From: Arhodomonas sp051195215
GTDB lineage: Bacteria > Pseudomonadota > Gammaproteobacteria > Nitrococcales > Nitrococcaceae
Reading direction: 5' to 3'
Length of the DNA stretch: 64,000 bases
Assembly: GCF_051195215.1 (NCBI RefSeq)
Contig: NZ_JBNAZM010000003.1
Span: forward strand, 1-64,000
Made by a program: the position numbers and the translations under genes. Below the pieces are notes generated by a model. The model was not told the origin of the DNA. It searched no databases and was given only the letters and a program-made list of their open reading frames with translations. This document shows positions 59,759-64,000 of this stretch, piece by piece (the stretch's first letter is position 1; every line of letters starts with the position of its first letter).

Positions 59759-60812
59759 GGTTCGGTATCTCCAGCGCGGGTTCGGCGGCGAGGCGCGGCC
59801 CCAACAACGTTTGCCATGGCGTGACCGGCTCGATGGCGCCGAACAACGGAACGACCCGCCGTGCACCGAGGCGCCGCGCCAGATACACCAGGTCACGCGC
59901 GCGGGGATGCACGTTCCAGCGCACGCCATCCGTGCCGCTTGCAGGCGCGCGGTCGCCCATCCCGGGTGGCCGATAGCCCGTATGGATCACCTGGCGGTCG
60001 GGATAACGGGCCACCCAGTCGACCGCGTCCGGGGTGCTCTCGTCGGCGACCACCAGCACCTCCGCCGGCTCGCGCGTGCACTCGGCCGTCACCGCGGGCA
60101 TCGCAGCCCTCGCCGCCGGCCGGCACAGGGTTGCCAGCTGCCCGATCGACGCGGCGAGCCACGTGCGGCAAGTCTCGTCGAGGGCATAGGTCAGATCCCG
60201 CGTCGAGCCGAGGCGATGCAACCACAACGCAAACTCCAGCGCACGGCCCGAGGCTGGAGCAGGCAACACTGTCGGCGCATCCAGCCGTCGCGCCAGCGTC
60301 CGCCGGCAGTCCGCCTGGGCACCGTCGTACAGCCCGTAGGAGGCGTCGAAAAGTGCCGTCGCCGCCGGCGGCGGAACGTCAAAAGGAAACAGCAACGACT
60401 CCAGCGACGCATCGCCGCTGTAGAAAACGCCGCCATCAATCCCGAGATGGATCCAGACGCCCCCCAGGGAGTGGCCGGCCAGCCCGGTGGTCACTTCGAC
60501 GCCGGCGATCTCGCATCGACCCCGGTACGGCAGGGCGTGCCAGCGACGTCCCGGCGGCAACGCCCGCGCCACGACGGGCGTGCAGTAGACCGGCAGATCC
60601 AACGGCAGGTTCGCGACGGCACCGACGTGGTCGAAATGATCGTGGCTCAGCACCACCGCGTCCACGTCCAGGTCACGATACCAGTCGCAGGGCTGACCGG
60701 CGTACATCGGCCCTCCGGCATCCAGCAGCAGCCGTCGGCCGGCGTGGCTTACGTACACCGCCGCGGGCGCCTTGGCGCCAAAACCGCTCAGCACCTGAAC
60801 ACGCAGGCTCAT
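59718..60812 (-). CDS. Metallo-beta-lactamase fold hydrolase
   Basis: 364 residues. The zinc-binding LSHDHFDHVGAVAN (HxHxDH, about 57-70), a later GHSLGGVWIHLG and the GDASLESLLFP aspartate give a dinuclear metal site. The C-terminal part (VIHTGYRPPGMGDR, ARRLGARRVVPLFGAIE) resembles RNA-processing beta-CASP or exonuclease-like relatives loosely. In this operon hydrolysis of a phosphodiester or phosphonate intermediate is possible. It overlaps the ATPase gene by 4 nt. Confidence 0.82.
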   Translation of the reverse strand: MSLRVQVLSGFGAKAPAAVYVSHAGRRLLLDAGGPMYAGQPCDWYRDLDVDAVVLSHDHFDHVGAVANLPLDLPVYCTPVVARALPPGRRWHALPYRGRCEIAGVEVTTGLAGHSLGGVWIHLGIDGGVFYSGDASLESLLFPFDVPPPAATALFDASYGLYDGAQADCRRTLARRLDAPTVLPAPASGRALEFALWLHRLGSTRDLTYALDETCRTWLAASIGQLATLCRPAARAAMPAVTAECTREPAEVLVVADESTPDAVDWVARYPDRQVIHTGYRPPGMGDRAPASGTDGVRWNVHPRARDLVYLARRLGARRVVPLFGAIEPVTPWQTLLGPRLAAEPALEIPNHADSSTLRLHAPW

Positions 60813-61840
60813 GCCGCGCGCTCCAGACCCCAGCCCTGCTCCAGCACCACCCCCACGTCGGCTCCCGGAGCCAGCGCTTGCGAATGATACGCGAACAATT
60901 CCGCCCCGGTGACCAACCTCAGCGACACCTCGTAACGCTCACCACGAAAGATGCAGCGCTCCACGCGTGCCGTCATGCCATCGGTTCCCAGGCGCACGTG
61001 CTCCGGACGGACCAGGACCGGCGTCGCCACGCCCGCCTTCTCCGTCGCGGCAAGCTGCATGAGCGTCTCCCGACCCAGCACTTCCCCGGCCTGTCCGCCG
61101 GGCAGGTGGAGAATGCTGCCCTGGCCGATGAAGCGTGCGACCCATTCGCTGCGGGGCTGGCGATACAGCGCCTGCGGTGTCGTCCATTGCGCCAGCTCAC
61201 CGTCGTGCATGACGGCGATGCGGTCGGCCAGGGACATCGCCTCCGCCTGGTCGTGGGTCACGTAGAGCATGGTGGCGCCGGTGCGCTGGTGGAACACGCG
61301 GAAATGCTCCTCCATGGCCGAGCGCAGGTGCCGGTCCAGGTTGGCGAGAGGCTCGTCGAGGAGCACCACCGCCGGCTCGGTGACCAGGCAACGCGCCAGG
61401 GCGACGCGCTGACGCTGACCGCCGCTCAATGCCTCCGGCCGCCGCTCGGCGAGCTCGCTGAGCTCCACCGTCTCCAGCGCACGGCGAACGCGCGCGCGGT
61501 AGTCCGGCCCCTTCACCCGGCGCAGCTTGAGCGGATAGCCCACGTTGTCCGCCACGCTCATGTGCGGCCACAACGCGTAGGACTGGAACACCATCGCCAT
61601 GTTGCGCCGCTCGGGGGGCTCGTGGCGGGTAGCATCGGCCAGGCGCCGCCCTCCCAGGCTGATGGCGCCGGCAGTGAGCGTTTCGAAGCCGGCGAGCAGG
61701 CGCAGTGTCGTGGACTTGCCACAGCCGCTGGGCCCCAGCAGCGCCACGAACTCGCCGCGCCCGATGGAAAGCGAGAGCCCGTGCACCGCCGCGCGCTCGC
61801 CGAAGCGTTTGCTGACGTTGTCGAGCATCAGGTCTGCCAC
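60809..61840 (-). CDS. ABC transporter ATP-binding protein (Fe3+/AEP/spermidine-type importer)
   Basis: 343 residues of the CUT1/FbpC/PotA-like class: Walker A GPSGCGKSTT (about 39-48), Q-loop MVFQSYALWPHMSV, signature LSGGQRQRVALARC, Walker B VVLLDEPLANLD, switch His in LYVTHDQAEAM, then a C-terminal TOBE-like domain. I chose GTG 61840 because GAAGGGGG lies at the right distance; the ATG at 61828 is too far from it. It energises import through the adjacent fused permease. Confidence 0.93.
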   Translation of the reverse strand: MADLMLDNVSKRFGERAAVHGLSLSIGRGEFVALLGPSGCGKSTTLRLLAGFETLTAGAISLGGRRLADATRHEPPERRNMAMVFQSYALWPHMSVADNVGYPLKLRRVKGPDYRARVRRALETVELSELAERRPEALSGGQRQRVALARCLVTEPAVVLLDEPLANLDRHLRSAMEEHFRVFHQRTGATMLYVTHDQAEAMSLADRIAVMHDGELAQWTTPQALYRQPRSEWVARFIGQGSILHLPGGQAGEVLGRETLMQLAATEKAGVATPVLVRPEHVRLGTDGMTARVERCIFRGERYEVSLRLVTGAELFAYHSQALAPGADVGVVLEQGWGLERAA

Positions 61841-63531
61841 GGTATGACCCCCTTCGGCAGCCGCGGGGCGAGCAGGCTCAGCGCGAGCATCATCACGGCG
61901 ACCATGGCGACGACGAGCACTGCCACCGCCGAGGCGAGCACGCTGTCGCCGCCCTCGTCGAGATTGAAGATGAGCACACCCAGCGTCTCGTTGCCGGCAC
62001 TCCACAGCAGCGCCGAGACCGTCAGCTCGTTGACCGCGATCAGGAAGACCAGCAGCCCACCGGCGAACACCGCCGGGGCGACCAGCGGCAGCACAATGTC
62101 GAGCAGCCGGCGCAGCGGCCCCGCGCCGGCGAGTCGCGCGGCTTCCTCCAGGGAACCGTCCAGCTCGGCCAGGCCGCTCGTGACCGGCTTCAGCGCGACC
62201 GTGAGAAACCGCGCCAGATAGGCGACGAATATCAGTGCGAGCGTGCCGTAGAGCGACACCTCCACCACCGGCATCGGCCGTGCGAACAGCAGAATGCAGG
62301 CGATGGCGAGCACCACGCCCGGCAGCGCGTAGGGCAGCTCGAGCACGCTGGTCACTACCGCCCGCACCGTGGCGGGGCAGCGACGCAGGCGATAGGCGAG
62401 GGGCAGGCACCCGCTCATCAGTACGACCGCGGCGCCGCCAGCGAGCAGCAGGCTGTTGCTGAACGCCCGGGCGGTCACACCCTGGCGGTCGAGCATCTCC
62501 CGGTAGGCGCCCAGTGTGGCGGTATCACCGGAGAGTGGAACGCCGAGGGCCGGCACGAGCGAGCCGACCACCAGCGCGGCCAGCGGCGCGACCAGAATCA
62601 GAGCGAGAACGGCGGCGAGCAACGCTTCCACCCAGGGCCTGGCACCGGCCAGCCGGAACCGCTGTGGCCGGCCGCCGCTGCCGGCCAGTGTACTGGCACT
62701 CCCCGCGGTGAGACTTTGCTGGACGAGCACACCCGCGACGGCGAGCACGGCGATCAGCAGCGACAACGCGGCGACCTCGCTCAGCATTTGGTTCCCGAAC
62801 CCGGCCATGCGCTGGTAGATCAGCGTCGGCAGGACGTAATAGGAGGCGGGGATACCGAGCATCGCCGGAATGCCGAAGTTGCCCAGAGCCGAGACGAACG
62901 CCATGGCCCCACCGGCAACCAGACCGTTTCGGGACAGCGGCAGGATCACGTCGCGCCACACCGCTCGCTGGCACGCGCCGCTGATGCGCGCCGCGGCGAT
63001 AAGATCGCCGGGCAGGTTGAGCAGACTCGTACGCAGCGCCAGAAAGACCAGGGGCGCATGCTGGATGCCGAGCAGCAACGCGATGCCGTTCGCCGAGTAC
63101 AGCGGCTGCGGACTGCCGAGCGGCGGCGCCAGCCCCAGTGTGTTGAGCACCGGGCTGGCCGGACCGAAGAGCTGCAACCAGCTGAGCGCCGTGACCTGCG
63201 GCGGTATCATCATCGGCAGCATGAAGGCGAAGACGAACGCACCCTTGGCGCGCACGTCCGTGAGCGTGATGCTTACCGCGAAAAGCCCCCCCAGGAGCAG
63301 CGAGATCACCGTACCCGCACCCGCGGTGTAGACGCTGTGCCACAACGCCCGCCATGTCGCCGCAGCGGTGAGCATGCGCCAAAGGGGCGAGTCGCCCCCT
63401 TGCTGAAGGTCGCCGAACGCTTCCAGCAGCAACCGCAGCGTCGGCGCCAGCGCCAGCACGGCCACCGGAACCAGGTACACGACCGGCAGCCAGCGCGAGT
63501 GGCTGCCGGCCGGAGTGAGCACCCGTGCCAT
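61828..63531 (-). CDS. ABC transporter permease, fused two-domain
   Basis: 567 residues with about 12 transmembrane helices in two BPD-transport domains, each with an EAA-type loop (DLIAAARISGACQRAVWRDV and SLEEAARLAGAGPLRRLLDI). Fusion of both permease halves is typical of Fe3+ (FbpB) and putative 2-aminoethylphosphonate importers. It starts at the last base of the binding-protein gene and overlaps the ATPase gene. Confidence 0.92.
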   Translation of the reverse strand: MARVLTPAGSHSRWLPVVYLVPVAVLALAPTLRLLLEAFGDLQQGGDSPLWRMLTAAATWRALWHSVYTAGAGTVISLLLGGLFAVSITLTDVRAKGAFVFAFMLPMMIPPQVTALSWLQLFGPASPVLNTLGLAPPLGSPQPLYSANGIALLLGIQHAPLVFLALRTSLLNLPGDLIAAARISGACQRAVWRDVILPLSRNGLVAGGAMAFVSALGNFGIPAMLGIPASYYVLPTLIYQRMAGFGNQMLSEVAALSLLIAVLAVAGVLVQQSLTAGSASTLAGSGGRPQRFRLAGARPWVEALLAAVLALILVAPLAALVVGSLVPALGVPLSGDTATLGAYREMLDRQGVTARAFSNSLLLAGGAAVVLMSGCLPLAYRLRRCPATVRAVVTSVLELPYALPGVVLAIACILLFARPMPVVEVSLYGTLALIFVAYLARFLTVALKPVTSGLAELDGSLEEAARLAGAGPLRRLLDIVLPLVAPAVFAGGLLVFLIAVNELTVSALLWSAGNETLGVLIFNLDEGGDSVLASAVAVLVVAMVAVMMLALSLLAPRLPKGVIPWQT

Positions 63532-64000
63532 CAGCTTCCGAATATCTCGCTGAAGCGCTGCTTGAACGCCTCGGCGTTGTCCAACGCCCGCTCCGCGTCG
63601 AGAGGCAGGAGCTCGATCTCCTCACGCGGCGGGAAGCCCTCCGGAGCGGCCACGTCGTCGCGGGCCGGCAAATAGCCCTGGCTGCGCACGAGCGCCTGGC
63701 CCTCGCGGGAGAGGACAAAATCCACGAACGCCTGCGCCGCGTCCGGATGCTCGGCGCCGGCCATGATCGCCACCGGCTCGGTCACCGCGCTCACGCCTTC
63801 TTCCGGGAAGACGAATTCCACCGGCGCGCCTTTCGCGGACTCGCGTATCGGCAGGAAATCCACGACCACGCCATAGGCCTTGGTGCCCGAGGCCACGGCC
63901 TTCAGCACGCCGCCGTTGCCGCCCTGGGCGCTGGCATCGTTGGCGCTGAGCGCTCGATAGTAATCCCAGCCGAGCGCCGGGGCGTCCGTCAGCGTCGCGA
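63531..64000 (-). CDS. ABC transporter substrate-binding protein (partial, runs off the window)
   Basis: The C-terminal about 155 residues of a periplasmic family 1 binding protein, continuous to the window edge: LTDAPALGWDYYRALSANDA, GVVVDFLPIRESAKGAPVEF, VSAVTEPVAIMAGAEHPDAA, QAFVDFVLSREGQALVRSQG and YLPARDD. The N-terminus and signal peptide lie outside. The fold is that of Fe3+, phosphonate or sugar-phosphate binders; the ligand is not predictable. First visible gene of the importer operon. Confidence 0.88.
   Translation of the reverse strand, partial: ATLTDAPALGWDYYRALSANDASAQGGNGGVLKAVASGTKAYGVVVDFLPIRESAKGAPVEFVFPEEGVSAVTEPVAIMAGAEHPDAAQAFVDFVLSREGQALVRSQGYLPARDDVAAPEGFPPREEIELLPLDAERALDNAEAFKQRFSEIFGS

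Overview
This is a high-GC chromosome segment from a gammaproteobacterium. The rpsU-yqeY-dnaG-rpoD order divergent from tsaD, the oligopeptidase A (PrlC) and Gor types, and the base composition suggest a halophilic or Ectothiorhodospiraceae-like lineage; that placement is an inference. One complete Mu-like (transposable) prophage occupies more than half of the window.

Left host arm (1-21465). A gene-free kilobase full of repeats (1-946) is followed by the macromolecular synthesis operon on the minus strand: rpsU, a GatB/YqeY-domain gene, dnaG and rpoD. rpoD also has its own near-consensus promoter. Then come tsaD, an FAD disulfide oxidoreductase, a TVP38-type membrane protein, a sterol-desaturase-like protein, hemB, aroE, a cation:proton antiporter, an aspartoacylase-type hydrolase, a gamma carbonic anhydrase, gor, prlC, a SulP transporter and a universal stress protein. 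Several intergenic gaps hold elements whose inverted arms are made of degenerate AAGTTGAAAG units. A 190-bp MITE-like palindrome lies directly before hemB.

Prophage (21466-59148, 37,683 bp). Its ends read TGT...ACA and are flanked by the 5-bp duplication CCCGC. It splits a host HAD phosphatase gene whose two halves (59149-59212 and 21072-21465, both minus) rejoin in frame once one CCCGC copy is removed. Gene order: an orphan small-terminase-like (DUF3486) domain gene; an S24 repressor with three operator-like sites; a Ner-like regulator; transposase A and ATPase B; small early genes; DUF3164 and GemA; a Mor-type activator; the lysis cassette (muramidase, holin, spanins); DUF3486 and large terminase; portal; an F-like head protein with a nuclease-like C-terminus; protease, decoration protein and major head protein. 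A non-contractile siphovirus-type tail module follows, with a frameshifted tail chaperone, a 1254-residue tape measure, a J-like protein, a GH16-domain tail protein, a glycine-rich fibre and a lipoprotein. So this is a B3/D3112-like layout, with a Mu head and a long flexible tail. Two nearly identical 53-bp promoter blocks drive the lysis/head operon and the protease/tail operon, and both place the predicted transcription start on the ATG. Two minus-strand genes for secreted proteins sit at the operon boundaries and look like lysogenic cargo.

Right host arm (59149-64000). A minus-strand operon encodes an ABC importer (binding protein cut by the window edge, fused two-domain permease, ATPase), a metallo-beta-lactamase-fold hydrolase, a histidine phosphatase and finally the HAD phosphatase interrupted by the prophage. 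Uptake of a phosphorylated organic compound or phosphonate fits this set but is not proven.
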